Positions 24,001 through 35,403 of a stretch of 64,000 nt of DNA are shown piece by piece. The stretch's first letter is position 1; each line of letters starts with the position of its first letter. The position numbers and the translations under genes are program-made. The stretch is from Pseudophaeomoniella oleicola (taxonomy: Eukaryota; Ascomycota; Eurotiomycetes; Phaeomoniellales; Phaeomoniellaceae): assembly GCA_003868215.1 (NCBI GenBank), contig QWDQ01000001.1, forward strand, positions 558,001-622,000, in the 5' to 3' direction. The notes below the pieces were generated by a model. The model did not search any database. It saw only the letters and a list, made by a program, of their open reading frames with translations, and was not told the origin of the DNA.

Positions 24001-26068
24001 AATTGCTGGACCGACTGTAATCAACATCCTGTCCATGTAACGATCTTGTTCTAGGGTATACTGGTCATTGTTCCTGTGTAAAGTGCATGGTTCCTGATAC
24101 TCCAGACTGAATAATTCCTCTGGTAAATCACAAAAGTCGTGGAGATACGTTAACTGGTGAATCCTATCCTGGGAGTCTCTCGCTCAATCAATACAGAAAT
24201 CCTGGCGGATGGCCTCGGCTCATTGGTGTGCTCGAGAAGGATCTTAGTCGCCGGTTCCAGATTTGGAGGCTTGGACATTGAAACCTCCAACGTTACTCCC
24301 CTCGTCCCTTCAGGCATTTTTAGACACAAAGTGGAGTGCTGCAGGGATGCAGTTATGTTGCTAAGAATAGTAAAATCCTTTTTCTTTCCTTTCGAGGTCG
24401 GTTCAGAATTCCTTACCATACCGGTGTGCACAAAGACATTCAGACGTTCTTTAGGTCAATTACATCCGCCGCTCTTTTCCTCTCTGATTTGAGACTTTGG
24501 TGTGAGGTAGGTCGTCCTATTTGGTAACATCTAGAGGTAAGATACTTAGTGGAAAGACTGTCTATAATTATAGTAAACATGGTATAACTCAGCGAATAGG
24601 TATATAAGTAACCATCGACAGTGTCTACAACTGTAATAAATGTGGAGTGTATTGTACAACCATGACAGCAACAAAGAAAAAGAACCATGGCTGCAGCATC
24701 TCCCTAGCGAACGCTTGTCTTTCTGCTACCAGTGTTTCAACGCTTTACCCACTGTGCATGATTGGTTAAAGAATTATGCTCTCCAGGGGTGTCCTGTCGC
24801 ATGCAATGTGACCTCTGGCTCGCCCGACGCCCTCCAGCTCCCCCACTGGCTTCTTTGGCGCTTGAACTACTTCTGTCTTCAGTGATGTTCGCGCCGTCCC
24901 ATTCATTTTTAAGCGCCCATCAACTGTCATAGCCCATGTTTGTCCAATCGCCTCAGTCTCCTTCGACTCGACCAAGAGACTAGGGCCACCAATTAATCAA
25001 AAAGACAGTAGGTACGTACCGTCCTGGCACTTTGTGAATGGTCCCGCTCCCTGTCCTGGATCAATCCAATCAATCATAACCTAAGGTACCTACGTTGTAT
25101 GTAACTTAACTAAATGCTTAGCCTCCAACCTCCCCTCCCATCAACCCTTGCCCCCCGAAAAAGAAAAGGTTGCAGGCCCTTCGTTGCCCCGGCCAATCCT
25201 TGTAGTGGTTGCTCTACGCCATCCCGTCCCATCATCCTCTACTAGGCCTTTGACCGTTCACATCGATCCCCTCTCCATTCTAACACCAATCAGATTCACC
25301 TACCGTTCTCTTTCACGCACAGTCATTCACACGCCGTCTTCTCCCATAGCCGCTGTTCTGGCTGTCCTACTTTCCTTTCCTTTGTCGTCGCTGGTTCGCT
25401 AAATCTCTTTGGAAAACGATCCTTGCGACCTCCCGACCTTTGCGCTAGAACGACATCCGCTTTGCGCCAGATTTCAGCCAATCCGACAAAGTCGACTTCC
25501 TTCTTCTCAGGCTCTTCTCCAGCCGCCACTACCTCTGTTTCTGCGAGTCTTGTTACACGGCTGGTCTGCGATTCTGGGACCATACAGAGTCACCATCTAG
25601 ATCTCCAACGATACAGGGCGCATTGTTTCTTCATCACTGCTTTCATACATCGACCAGTGGCGCGATCGTTCAAGCTGAAGTACGCTTGAATCAACACAAT
25701 CATTGACATATACATATCATCTGTGGCTGGTCCACTGTTTGACAATCATCTTGGTATGCCCATATTTTCTTTGCGCCAGACTCTGCGGTCATTAGGGAAA
25801 CCCGTGGAACTCGTGAAGCAGGCGAGGGACTCGTGGTAGGGCGACTCACTGGTGTTATCATCATGAATGACGATCACGTTTCGAGACCGAGAGCTAGACT
25901 GACCGGGAATCTTCTAATAGGACATCTTCTGATGCTGGTGTTGGGCTCGGTTTCTTGCCACATCCTTGACGCTATGAACTCGAGGTAATAACGAGCATAC
26001 TCGACCATTTGAATTGATTTCTTCTTTGCGTTGCGGCTGCGCTTTCAGCCTTTCCCATAACTCGAAAG
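21069..26068. other. 5-kb region between divergent genes, no gene recognised
   Basis: Read on both strands, no supported gene was found. The open frames are short and without family resemblance. A 45-codon ATG frame lies at 21752-21889, and an open minus-strand frame without resemblance covers 24150-24431; neither is called. The last 0.9 kb (about 25150-26068) is pyrimidine-rich and is probably promoter and long leader of the phosphatase gene, with an upstream ORF at 25756. Confidence 0.5.
25756..25839 (+). promoter_or_regulatory. Upstream ORF candidate (27 codons) in phosphatase leader
   Basis: An ATG at 25756 opens a 27-codon frame that ends in TAG at 25839, 229 bp before the phosphatase start. 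The peptide begins MPIFSLRQTL and is basic and amphipathic (Arg, Lys and Leu spaced through it). If it lies in the mature leader it could restrain translation of the phosphatase. Whether it is transcribed, or removed in a leader intron, cannot be told from sequence. Confidence 0.35.
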
Positions 26069-28294
26069 ATGCCTGTCCAGACGAGTCCGCCGGTACCAGC
26101 GTCGTTCCCATCATTTATGTCAGTCTTTGGGGGAGACGCGAGGGTGGAGGAGACGGGAAGAAGTTACAACCATCCAATTACGAATGATCAGCCGTCTGGT
26201 CATTTCCTGGTGCAACAGCCTTCCTCACTGCAATCGCAGCATTCCGCTTATCAACACAGAGGGAGTATAGCATCTTCGGGAACTGAGTCGACCGACAGTT
26301 CCCCAACAACCACGATATCGACTTTCGACTCCATATCAGTGACGGCAAGCACGGATCCCTCTCCAAGCTCATCTCCTGAGTCTCCGACCTCCGCCGCGGC
26401 TGCTACAGCACCATTCAAAGGCATGCTAGGGCGGCCTGTCACGGCTCCAGGGGAGCCGTTTCACCGAAATGGCTTAGTAAAGTCGCATACCTTCTCACAG
26501 AGTCTCCCACAGCCAGATTCGCCGGGGAGCAAAGCGAGGAACGTTAAGAATCTGTCTTTGAGTGTGTTACCCAATGCCAGCGATAGTTCTACAGCAAGTA
26601 GCGGACCCGACTCTTCACATCCTTTGTCTGCCCCTACATCGCCGTTGCGGGCCCCGTTACGGACTGGACGCAGGAAACCTCACAATTTAACGATCCAAAC
26701 TCCAGGCTTTGACAAAATATCATTTGGTGCTCCAAGTCAAGCCTTGGTCCCTCCGACTCCAGCGGGACGCCCATCTCTACGGCATTTCGAGTCATCGCCA
26801 TCTCTTCCGTCAATATTTTCCCCTACAACTGCTCCTCATGGGGGCATGCATTTTCCAAAACCTGCCTGTGGGCATTTGGTAAGTGAACATGGCTACGAGA
26901 GATCGAGTTTCTCTAAGCAATCCTCACTCGAGCCTACTATCAAAGAAACACAAGAGGTTGATGCCAGTCACGTTCCAAAGTCACAAGAGACGAGCGAAAG
27001 AGGCTATACCAGCGGACCTGTCTGCATATACGATTCTGGACTTTATCTGTACCTTGAACCAACGGAAGAGGAGGCTTCAAAGTTTGACGTGATAATCAAC
27101 GTCGCGAAAGAGGTCAAGAATCCATTCTCGGCCGATAGTGCCAAGTTACGGCCATCGGTAATGTCTGTATGGAGAAGAGGAGAGCATGCTTTGAATCGAT
27201 TAAGCACTTCAGAGCCTCAAACAGCAATGTCGGAGAAATCATTCAAGTCAGCCTTCGAGTGGCCGTCTATGGACGCGCCAACACCCTCACAGCCTTCTCA
27301 TAAAGCGGGTCCGGAATATATTCATGTACCTTGGGATCACAATTCGGAAATTCTGGATGATCTGGAGCCACTATGTCAGCTGATTGACTCTCGTATCAAC
27401 GCTGGAAAGTCGGTTCTCGTCCACTGCCAGCTCGGTGTCAGCCGCTCCGCTTCTCTCGTCATTGCTTATGGCCTTTATAAGAAGTACCATACCGACTTTC
27501 ACTCCATGTATTCGGCCGTCAAGGAGCGTAGTCGGTGGGTTGGACCAAATATGAGCCTAATCTACCAGTTGATGGATTTTAGGGCTAAACTTTCCAGGAA
27601 TCATACTAGTGATGGGACGATGGTCAATATGGCCACTATTGGCTTTAAATCAACAGAGTCAGAGAAGACCCCGAAAGCGCAGAACGGGGTGGCTTTAGCT
27701 TCCCCACCTCCTATTCCTCAGGCGCCGCGGATGGTATCATCTGGTACCCAGACCGACTTTGAGCCTTTGTACTCTTTGCGGCCTGCTCCAGAATCCATGC
27801 AGACATTAGCCAGCGCGACCTTCGGTTCAACAACAGCTTTATCGTCTGTCTCTGATGGTAGCCAGTCTCTTGAGGGAAATTCTAAAGCTGCGAAGCGTGC
27901 TACTCCTCGTCCATTTCCCTTGCGGGAAGTGCCTTTTTCTGCGCCTCCGGAGCCAGAGCCGTTCAAGAAGCCGGATATATCGCCGCATAATCCGTTACCT
28001 CTCAGTGATACGCCAGAATTTACAAGACCGACCCATATTGACCTTGTCATGCAAGACGTTCCACCAACTCCATCTCTCTTTTCACCACGTGCAACAGAGT
28101 TCATGGCATGGCCTTTTCCCAGGTCAATTGCTGGTGATCTCGCTTTCACCAGACGTCCTAGTTCTGTACACATCCCTGGTTCGTGGCCCAAGCTCATGGA
28201 AGAGAGCACTGCTCATTTACCGGAAGATCCTCGTAGCCCACCGCAAGCCGGTCAGGGCCATGAGATCATCCGAAGTATTGACGACCTTTTATAA
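26069..28294 (+). CDS. Dual-specificity (MAP kinase-type) protein phosphatase
   Basis: Open single exon, 741 residues. The first 300 or so residues are Ser/Pro-rich and disordered. The catalytic domain spans about 315-515: SGLYLYLEPTEEEASKFDVI begins the DSP fold, and the P-loop is VHCQLGVSRSASL with nucleophile C453 and R459. EYIHVPWDHNSEILDDL supplies the general-acid loop (Asp in WDHNSE region). The layout, long N-terminus and INVAKEVKNPF motif are like fungal Msg5-type phosphatases, which dephosphorylate both Thr and Tyr of MAP kinases in the cell-integrity and mating pathways. An N-terminal basic-hydrophobic stretch (RRKPHNLTIQ, near residue 210) resembles a MAPK docking site. A perfect GTAAGT at 26879 lies inside the frame; the 39-bp segment to the nearest in-frame AG could be an optional intron, so the exact protein near residue 270 is uncertain. 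Confidence 0.9.
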   Translation: MPVQTSPPVPASFPSFMSVFGGDARVEETGRSYNHPITNDQPSGHFLVQQPSSLQSQHSAYQHRGSIASSGTESTDSSPTTTISTFDSISVTASTDPSPSSSPESPTSAAAATAPFKGMLGRPVTAPGEPFHRNGLVKSHTFSQSLPQPDSPGSKARNVKNLSLSVLPNASDSSTASSGPDSSHPLSAPTSPLRAPLRTGRRKPHNLTIQTPGFDKISFGAPSQALVPPTPAGRPSLRHFESSPSLPSIFSPTTAPHGGMHFPKPACGHLVSEHGYERSSFSKQSSLEPTIKETQEVDASHVPKSQETSERGYTSGPVCIYDSGLYLYLEPTEEEASKFDVIINVAKEVKNPFSADSAKLRPSVMSVWRRGEHALNRLSTSEPQTAMSEKSFKSAFEWPSMDAPTPSQPSHKAGPEYIHVPWDHNSEILDDLEPLCQLIDSRINAGKSVLVHCQLGVSRSASLVIAYGLYKKYHTDFHSMYSAVKERSRWVGPNMSLIYQLMDFRAKLSRNHTSDGTMVNMATIGFKSTESEKTPKAQNGVALASPPPIPQAPRMVSSGTQTDFEPLYSLRPAPESMQTLASATFGSTTALSSVSDGSQSLEGNSKAAKRATPRPFPLREVPFSAPPEPEPFKKPDISPHNPLPLSDTPEFTRPTHIDLVMQDVPPTPSLFSPRATEFMAWPFPRSIAGDLAFTRRPSSVHIPGSWPKLMEESTAHLPEDPRSPPQAGQGHEIIRSIDDLL

Positions 28295-29091
28295 GGCTGT
28301 TAATACGCAACATTGCCGTTCCTCATCTTGTTATTCCTCTTTAACTTAGTCATACGGTACAGCTGCCATACTGTCGGCTCTCATTGGCGCATTGGTTATG
28401 GTGTTGAAGCATCTTAGAAAGGTGGATTTTCCCGGCATACAGATGGTGTCCGGTACATAATGCTGTTCTCATTAAGTACTTGCATGGTGGGACAGGTACA
28501 GGTCTTAACTTGCCGCATTTGCTGCATTTGACGAGGAAACGAGGGCACTCTTTGATGTATAAATGTAATCCTAGTCTGTTGGTGGTCGGATTGACTCAAG
28601 CGCAAGATACGGATCTTGCTTTTGGAAAAATATAGCGAGTGCCGTTGCGAGTTGAGAGATGAAATGTATTCAAAGCTTCTTAAAAATTGATTGGATATTC
28701 TTGAAATCCGTCAACTGGATGAAGATACTCTCTTGTAATATGGAACAGGCTCTATTTTGTGAGGCCAAATGGACATTTACGTATCGGATAGGCTAAGCGG
28801 GCAGCCTAAGCCTCGACCCACATCGTACCGAACCCTTGACGTCGTTGCTGTCCGAATTTAAGTAATTACATGCGGTACAGATTGAGCCCAATACCTGCAT
28901 ATCAACATAAACGGTTTGACCTACCCTTGGATCCTTGTGTCCTGGTGCGTCTTGATAAAAGAGTAACTTCATACCTTCTCCCGCCTTCTCTCAGCGCTGT
29001 CTCGTCTCGTTCGCTCTGCTGTACCACCACTTCAATCTGCGGAATGTCATTGGCAACATTCTGACACCTGATCGCCGTTCGAGCGCACAAC
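28295..29091. other. Intergenic region between two plus-strand genes
   Basis: 0.8 kb holding the phosphatase 3' flank and myotubularin promoter. Nothing further recognised. Confidence 0.6.
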
Positions 29092-31863
29092 ATGGCGATG
29101 GAGCGGACCCGCGTCGCAAAGGTGAGGCACCTGACCTATGGCAAATTGAATATAATTACTCACGAACCGCCATAGGTTGACGATGTGACCCTTGCGAGAC
29201 GCGGTGAGCAAGTGGTTGGGACTCTTCACTTGACCCCTCACCATCTGATATTCTCCCATACTCCGCTACCGACACCAGAGACCTCTCCAGAGGCTGTCAA
29301 ACCACAAAGGCCGCGCGAACTATGGATTACATATCCTATCATCGCCTTTTGTACCCTGCGGCCTGCGCCGGCCGCTTCCAGGCAGCCATCCTCAATTCGA
29401 CTACGTTGTCGCGACTTTACCTTTGTCTGCCTGTACTTCATGGATGAGGTCAAAGCTCGGGATGTCTACGATAGCATAAAAGCATGGACATGCAAGCTTG
29501 GAAGAGTAGAAAAACTCTATGCTTTCTCGTATCAGCCGCAGGCTCCCGAAAAGGGCATAAATAGCTGGAATTTCTACGACCCCAGAGAAGAATTGAGGCG
29601 TATGGGCGTTGGGTCTGGCTCAGCTACGAATTGGAGAATATCGTCTATAAATGCAGATCACAGTGTATGTTCCCACGCCTTGCTTTGAAGGCAGCTCTGC
29701 TGACACGTATAGTTTTCGCCGACCTATCCCGCTGTCCTTGCTGTTCCCACATCCATCTCTGATAACACACTCAACTATGCTGCCAGGTATCGATCCAGGG
29801 CACGAATTCCTGCTCTTACGTACCTCCATCCGGTCAATGGTTGCTCAATAACGAGATGTTCACAACCAATGGTTGGTGTGCGCCAGAATAGATCTATTCA
29901 GGACGAGAAATTACTAGCCGCAATCTTCTCAACTACCAGAGCACAGAGACCACTCTCATCGGCCATACCCACACTCCCGGAGACTGAGACGTCCGGCTCT
30001 AGTCAAGAAGACAGTTTCCCAAGAGAGACGAATGGACAAATCACTGATGCCGAAGAACTGGAAGACGAAATAATCGCTAAGCTTCGAGGCGATGATAATT
30101 CCAGTGACAGTGATAAGCCATTGATCTACGGTGCCCAACAAAGCAATTTGATCGTGGATGCTAGGCCAACAGTCAATGCTTATGCGATGCAAGCTGTCGG
30201 ATTGGGTTCAGAAAACATGGACAACTACAAGTTCGCCACAAAGGCTTACCTGGGCATCGATAACATTCACGTCATGCGTGAGTCTCTTAACAAGGTAATT
30301 GAGGCACTGAAGGACTCTGATCTGACCCCGCTTCCTCCAAACCGTGAACAACTTGCGAAGTCCAACTGGCTGAAACATATTACCAATCTGTTGGATGGTG
30401 TTGGCTTGATAGCTCGCCAAGTAGGCGTTCATCACTCTCATGTCCTTATTCACTGTTCAGATGGGTGGGATAGAACCTCACAGCTCAGTGCTCTGAGTCA
30501 GATCTGCCTGGATCCCTATTATCGGACGATTGACGGTTTCATTGTCCTTGTTGAAAAGGACTGGTTATCGTTCGGTCATATGTTTCGGCACCGATCCGGT
30601 TACCTAAGTTCCGAGAAGTGGTTCCAAATCGAGAACGAACGCATCAGTGGAAAAACGGAATCTGAGACCGGCAGGGGTGGGGGTCCACATGACCCTTTGG
30701 CGGGGGCAGGCAAGGCGTTTGAGAACGCCTTTCTGAGCGCCAAAGGCTTCTTCAATCGAGATTCCAAAGTCACAGCCTCTCGCGAATCTCTTGCTGATTC
30801 CGATGGTGAATTCCAGTCATATGAGGTTGACCAGAGTCCTAATATGTCCCGTCGGTCAGGAACCGGTGCGTCTCCGGCTAGGTCTAGAGCCGCTAGTACG
30901 GAGAAGGAAACGACGAAGGTCAAGGAGACTGCACCAATTTTCCATCAGTTTCTAGATGCTGTCTACCAACTTGTTCATCAGTATCCCACACGATTCGAGT
31001 TCAATGAGCGTTTTCTTCGACGACTTCTCTACCATGTCTACTCTTGCCAGTATGGCACCTTCCTTTACGACAGCGAAAAAGCTCGGAAAGATGCAAAAGT
31101 AACCGAAAGGACGAGAAGCGTATGGGATTATTTCTTAAGCCGAAAGGAACAGTTTTTAAATTCGAAATACGACTCTAGACCAGTGGACGATCGAGTTGCA
31201 GGAAGAGAGCGACTGATATTTCCACGTACGGATGAGATTAGATGGTGGAACGAGGTTTTCGGCCGAACCGACGCCGAGATGAACGGTCCTGTCTCCTCGA
31301 CTGCCAAACCCAGAAGGGAGCTGAGACACGAAGCTGACTCCAGCGGCTTATCCACCTCTACTACATCACTGTCATCATTAAATGTCCCTATGAAAGCCCC
31401 ACGCTCTGAGCATACGGATTCCCCTCCGACCGTAGGAAAATCAGATACAGATGATCTGACACCTCGCGCCTCTGATCTACCCACTCAGGCAAATGCGGCT
31501 GCTAATCAACAGCCTCCAACAATGACTGCATCCCTTCCCTCGTCCAGTGCTTCAAGCCCCAAACAAGATCCGTCCACTTCGGGCACCTCCGTGGAGAAAG
31601 ATGAGCTGAAGTTGTCTCAACATCCGGATATGGATCCGCTAGGGGTTTCTGTTCTCACGGGTGTAGAGACTGCAGATGCGTCTGTAGGACCTGCAGCTGC
31701 ACCCAAAGGAGTCATAGGCCAGACAAAGGAAGGTATTGAGGCATTGAGCGCGGGAATATCGAATCTGAGTACTGGCAGCCCGGGCTTTTCTTCTCGTACC
31801 GCCAGGGATAGAAGAGCGAAAAGGGGAGGGCTCAAGGAAGCAATGGAGGTGGAGATGCAGTAA
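29092..31863 (+). CDS. Myotubularin-family phosphoinositide 3-phosphatase
   Basis: Three exons: 29092-29121 (only ten codons), 29176-29664 and 29713-31863. The introns are 54 bp (GTGAGG..CATAG) and 48 bp (GTATGT..TATAG), both phase 0. Protein 889 residues. The N-terminal PH-GRAM region starts MAMERTRVAKVDDVTLARRG and includes GTLHLTPHHLIFSHT. The catalytic domain has HCSDGWDRTSQ, the CX5R loop of myotubularins, with nucleophile C421; SGSATNWRIS and GRYRSRARIPALTYLHP are also family motifs. The C-terminus from about 650 is Ser-rich with little structure. The enzyme removes the 3-phosphate of PI3P and PI(3,5)P2 on endosomal and vacuolar membranes, as yeast Ymr1 does. All active-site residues are present, so it should be active. 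The first exon is easily missed without splice evidence. Confidence 0.95.
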
Positions 31864-32475
31864 TTCTTGTAGAGTGAACCATTGACTTGAGTAGGGAATG
31901 GATTGTATCATGATGATCCTGTCGGTGTTTCGATGCCTATGCTATCATCATCGATATCATTGGAGGCAGGAGAGCATGCTGAATAGATACTTGAATAATA
32001 ACCAAGACAGTATCTGAATTCGTGCATATAGATGCTCAACAGCGATGTGTGTTGTGAGGGATGAAATACAGTCTCTAGCGCATGTGTATAATATTCAAGG
32101 CATCATCGAGCTATCGTAATTGGCATCCCCAGATGCGATGATGATGGCAGTGCTCTGATAGAATACTTGATATACTCGGTCCTAATTTACATATCCTCCA
32201 GTTCTCGCCGGAGCTTGGCAGGCAAGTTATGGCAGGCTATTATCTGTGTGCTTAGTACTTCATGTAGATCACTCTCCGACTGAACGCTAAGTACGACTGG
32301 CCGCCCATCATTTCTGCCATGATGCTTTCTCTTCCCATATCGTTCCCGCTCTCTCAGCGATATAGCTTCGTCTCTCCATTCGCTCTGTCGGGTCGTCTTC
32401 AGTAGAATAATCGCCTACCAGCGTGGATATTGATTGCATCAACACCAGAAGACTGTCCGCTGTACGTACAGGAAG
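31864..32475. other. Intergenic region between two plus-strand genes
   Basis: 0.6 kb with no gene seen; presumed 3' flank and promoter. Confidence 0.6.
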
Positions 32476-34447
32476 ATGAGGAAGTGGGCCAAGAACGCTT
32501 TCAATGAATTGAAGGAGGAAATTGAGGTGAAGAGGCAGGGTGAAGGCAGTGTTAATCAAATTCAAGATCAGGCTCAGAGACCCATGGGTAGGTACGAATT
32601 TGTCCTTTTGGGAATGAATTCTATGCTAGTCATAGCAACATGCTTCAGAAGCTCCCATACTGCCTTTACCTTGATTTTGAGTCTGAGACTGTGGCAGGTA
32701 TCCCACCACCGATCCCACCAAACAAGCCATCCCACCTAAGAGCTGACCCAACCGACCCTCAATCCATCACGTCCGACGACATCGTCCGGTACCGATATCA
32801 ACATGGAGCCAACCTTGGCAGCATATTCGTCTTGGAGAAGTGGATGTTTGGGAGCATGTATGAACAGTCTGCTAAAGGGGCAAGTGAACTGGATGCCGCT
32901 ACAGCGTGAGCACGAGCTTTATCATTCGTCAGTTCCGAGTTGACCAAACCAGTGCTGTGAAGAGTACTGGTCTTGAACAGGCTCGGGCCAAATTTGAGGC
33001 TCATTGGCAAAATGCTCTGACAGATGCGGACTTCAAATTCCTGACCCAGACTGCTCATGTAACTACTATTCGTCTGCCGATTGGCTATTTCACTCTTGGT
33101 CCTCGCTTCACCCAGCACACTCCTTTCGCAGGCCAAGTTGGACAGGTATATACCAACGCCTGGCAACATGTTGTCTCCATCATTTCTCGCTGCGCCTCTC
33201 ACGGTATTGGTATTCTGATCGATTTTCACGCACTTCCTGGAGGCGCCAATAACGAAGGACATTCCGGTACATCTAACGGCAAAGCCGAGCTATGGAAAAG
33301 CACCGCCAACCAGAATCTCGCTCTTCAATGTCTCACGTTCGTCGCACAGGAGATCGAATCGAACTCCTCCATTCCTCAGGGTTCCGTCACAGGCCTGCAG
33401 CTTTGCAATGAAGCTGCGTGGGCCGCGCCAAATCTCTATTCATTCTACGATCAATGCATCCAACGTATCTCTGCAATCTCGCCGTCCCTCCCGATCTATA
33501 TCTCGGATGCCTGGAACCTTTCGACGTGTCTCCCGTACGTTGCGCAGAAGAACAGCCTGCAAAACAGCCGTCTCCAATGCCCTGTCGTCGTTGATACTCA
33601 TAAATACTACACTTTTGCTGAAGAGCACCGCTCCAAAGCACCGCAGGAGCTAATTTCTTCCCTGGAATCTGTTGATGGGCAGTTCCCTTCTCTTTCATCT
33701 TACACGAATAAATCCATATTCGACACCTCTAGTGCCTGCCCTCCCCTCTTCATAGGCGAATGGTCCGTCACCCTCGACACTCGAACCTGGTCCCGCGTCG
33801 ATTCTTCCCAACGTGCGGCCCTAACCCGCTCCTTTGGGCTAGCCCAATCCCAACTCTGGCATAAGCATACCATCGGTAGTACATACTGGTCCTATAAATT
33901 CGATTGGGGAGGCCCCAACGCCGGCCGCCGTGGTCTAGTCCACACCGAAGGCGGAGACTGGGGTTTCCGAAACCAAGTCGACAACCACAACATCACACCC
34001 CCTCCCGCACTAACCCTTTCCAGACGCGCAGTAAACCAAGTCTCCCAAAACGCAATGGCCAAAAAACAGGATCTCAAAACGTCCGCCTACGATTCGCATG
34101 TCAATTACTGGAACTCCGCCTCCCCCTCCACCCCTTTCAACCACCCCCTCTACGCCTCAGGCTACGACCTCGGCTTCTCCGACGCCCTAACCTTCTTCAC
34201 CGCGCGCCTCAACCGCCTCATCCCCGTCTCGAATTTCTCGGCCACGAACGATGATGACGAAGACACGTACCTAGGCGCAGACATCCTCGCGGCCTTGGAT
34301 CTGTGGATTCTGAAAAGGATGCGGGAATGCGGCATCGGCCGGGACAGAGACGCTGCTGGTTGGGAATGGGAACATGGATTCCGGCGTGGCGTTGAGGATT
34401 TTCAAGGCGTTGTTAGGGAAGTCGCTGCTGGTGGTGGTGGTGGATAG
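32476..34447 (+). CDS. GH5 family glucanase / exo-beta-1,3-glucanase-like enzyme
   Basis: Three exons: 32476-32587, 32698-32905 and 32953-34447. The introns are 110 bp (GTAGGT..GGCAG) and 47 bp (GTGAGC..ACCAG). Protein 604 residues. The N-terminus is basic and amphipathic with no signal peptide, as in a fungal intracellular GH5 subgroup. RYRYQHGANLGSIFVLEKW opens the TIM barrel. Catalytic residues expected for GH5 are visible: acid/base E260 in LQLCNEAAW, and nucleophile E376 in FIGEWSV; IRLPIGYF and LIDFHALPGG are barrel motifs. It probably hydrolyses or transglycosylates beta-linked glucan or a glucoside. The C-terminal 120 residues include a predicted helical segment and a Gly run at the very end. 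The absence of a secretion signal makes a cytosolic or unconventional location likely. Confidence 0.9.
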
Positions 34448-35403
34448 ATCATATTTACCTAGGTACACTTATATAACTACTCCCACTCATCCGTCCATTC
34501 TCTTTCTTCTTCCCGATCCATATCCCAAGCTAGTACACACGTCCTTACCTATCAACCTACATACTCTGCTTTGATCGAAAAGAAAGTAATTACCTAAGTA
34601 ATCACTCTTCGTACCTAATAATATGTGTATTGTATGTTATGTGCATGAAGTAGTAGAGAGTTTTTTTCCCTTGAAGAAACTATGATATTGATATAAAGAT
34701 AGACCGACCGAGGATAAGAAGGGGCCGCTGAGGTAAGGGTTACCTTCGAGTAATTAATTACCTGCAGGACAGTAGGTAGGTAGGTAGGTAGGTAGGTAGG
34801 TACTTTTCTTGTTTCCATCTCTTCACTCCGCCGGGGGGGGAATATATTTACTTGTTTATATATATACATACCTACGAAAAAAGAAACACGATTATTTAAT
34901 TAGATATCTTATCTTGAGATAGCATTTAAAAAGAGGCTTGGTTTAATGGGCGGGGAGGCGGGAGGAGGATGACAGCGGGTGGGTGGTTTAAAAGATGACG
35001 AAGGGAAACAAACCGGGGCGAAATATTATTTGGCAAAGAGAAAGGGAAGGGAAAAACTTGGATGGTTGAAATGCAGATGGTTTTTGGATTAATAGCCAAT
35101 CAATCAATCAATCGATCAGCGGATGGCTTTTGTGATTGTTAAGCCCACCATCGGAAGTAAACCAGGATTGGTTTCTTTCTGTTCTGCCCTTGATCCAAAA
35201 GACAAAAAGAGGGCTGCGATACCTCATGAATTATCTCGACGCCCAGCTGAACAACGCAGCTAAAAGATGTACCCTCGCCTTGAGCTGAAAATATGCAGTA
35301 CAAGAAGTTTCGAGCCAAAGCTTCACCAAGATCGCAATGCTGTGCTCCCCCAAGTTGGCGTCATCGCAATTGCATCCCTTGCTTTTCAAGTAACAGTAGT
35401 GCT
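34448..35403. other. Convergent intergenic region with microsatellite
   Basis: AT-rich 3' flanks. Contains the (TAGG)n tract (34772-34802) and no recognisable gene. Confidence 0.6.
34772..34802. repeat. (TAGG)n tetranucleotide microsatellite
   Basis: About seven copies of TAGG/GTAG, seen directly. Confidence 0.95.

Noticed and set aside
24150-24431. 93-codon minus-strand frame with a protein-like composition
   Set aside because: Could be a decayed exon, but no splice partners, domain or conserved motif could be seen.
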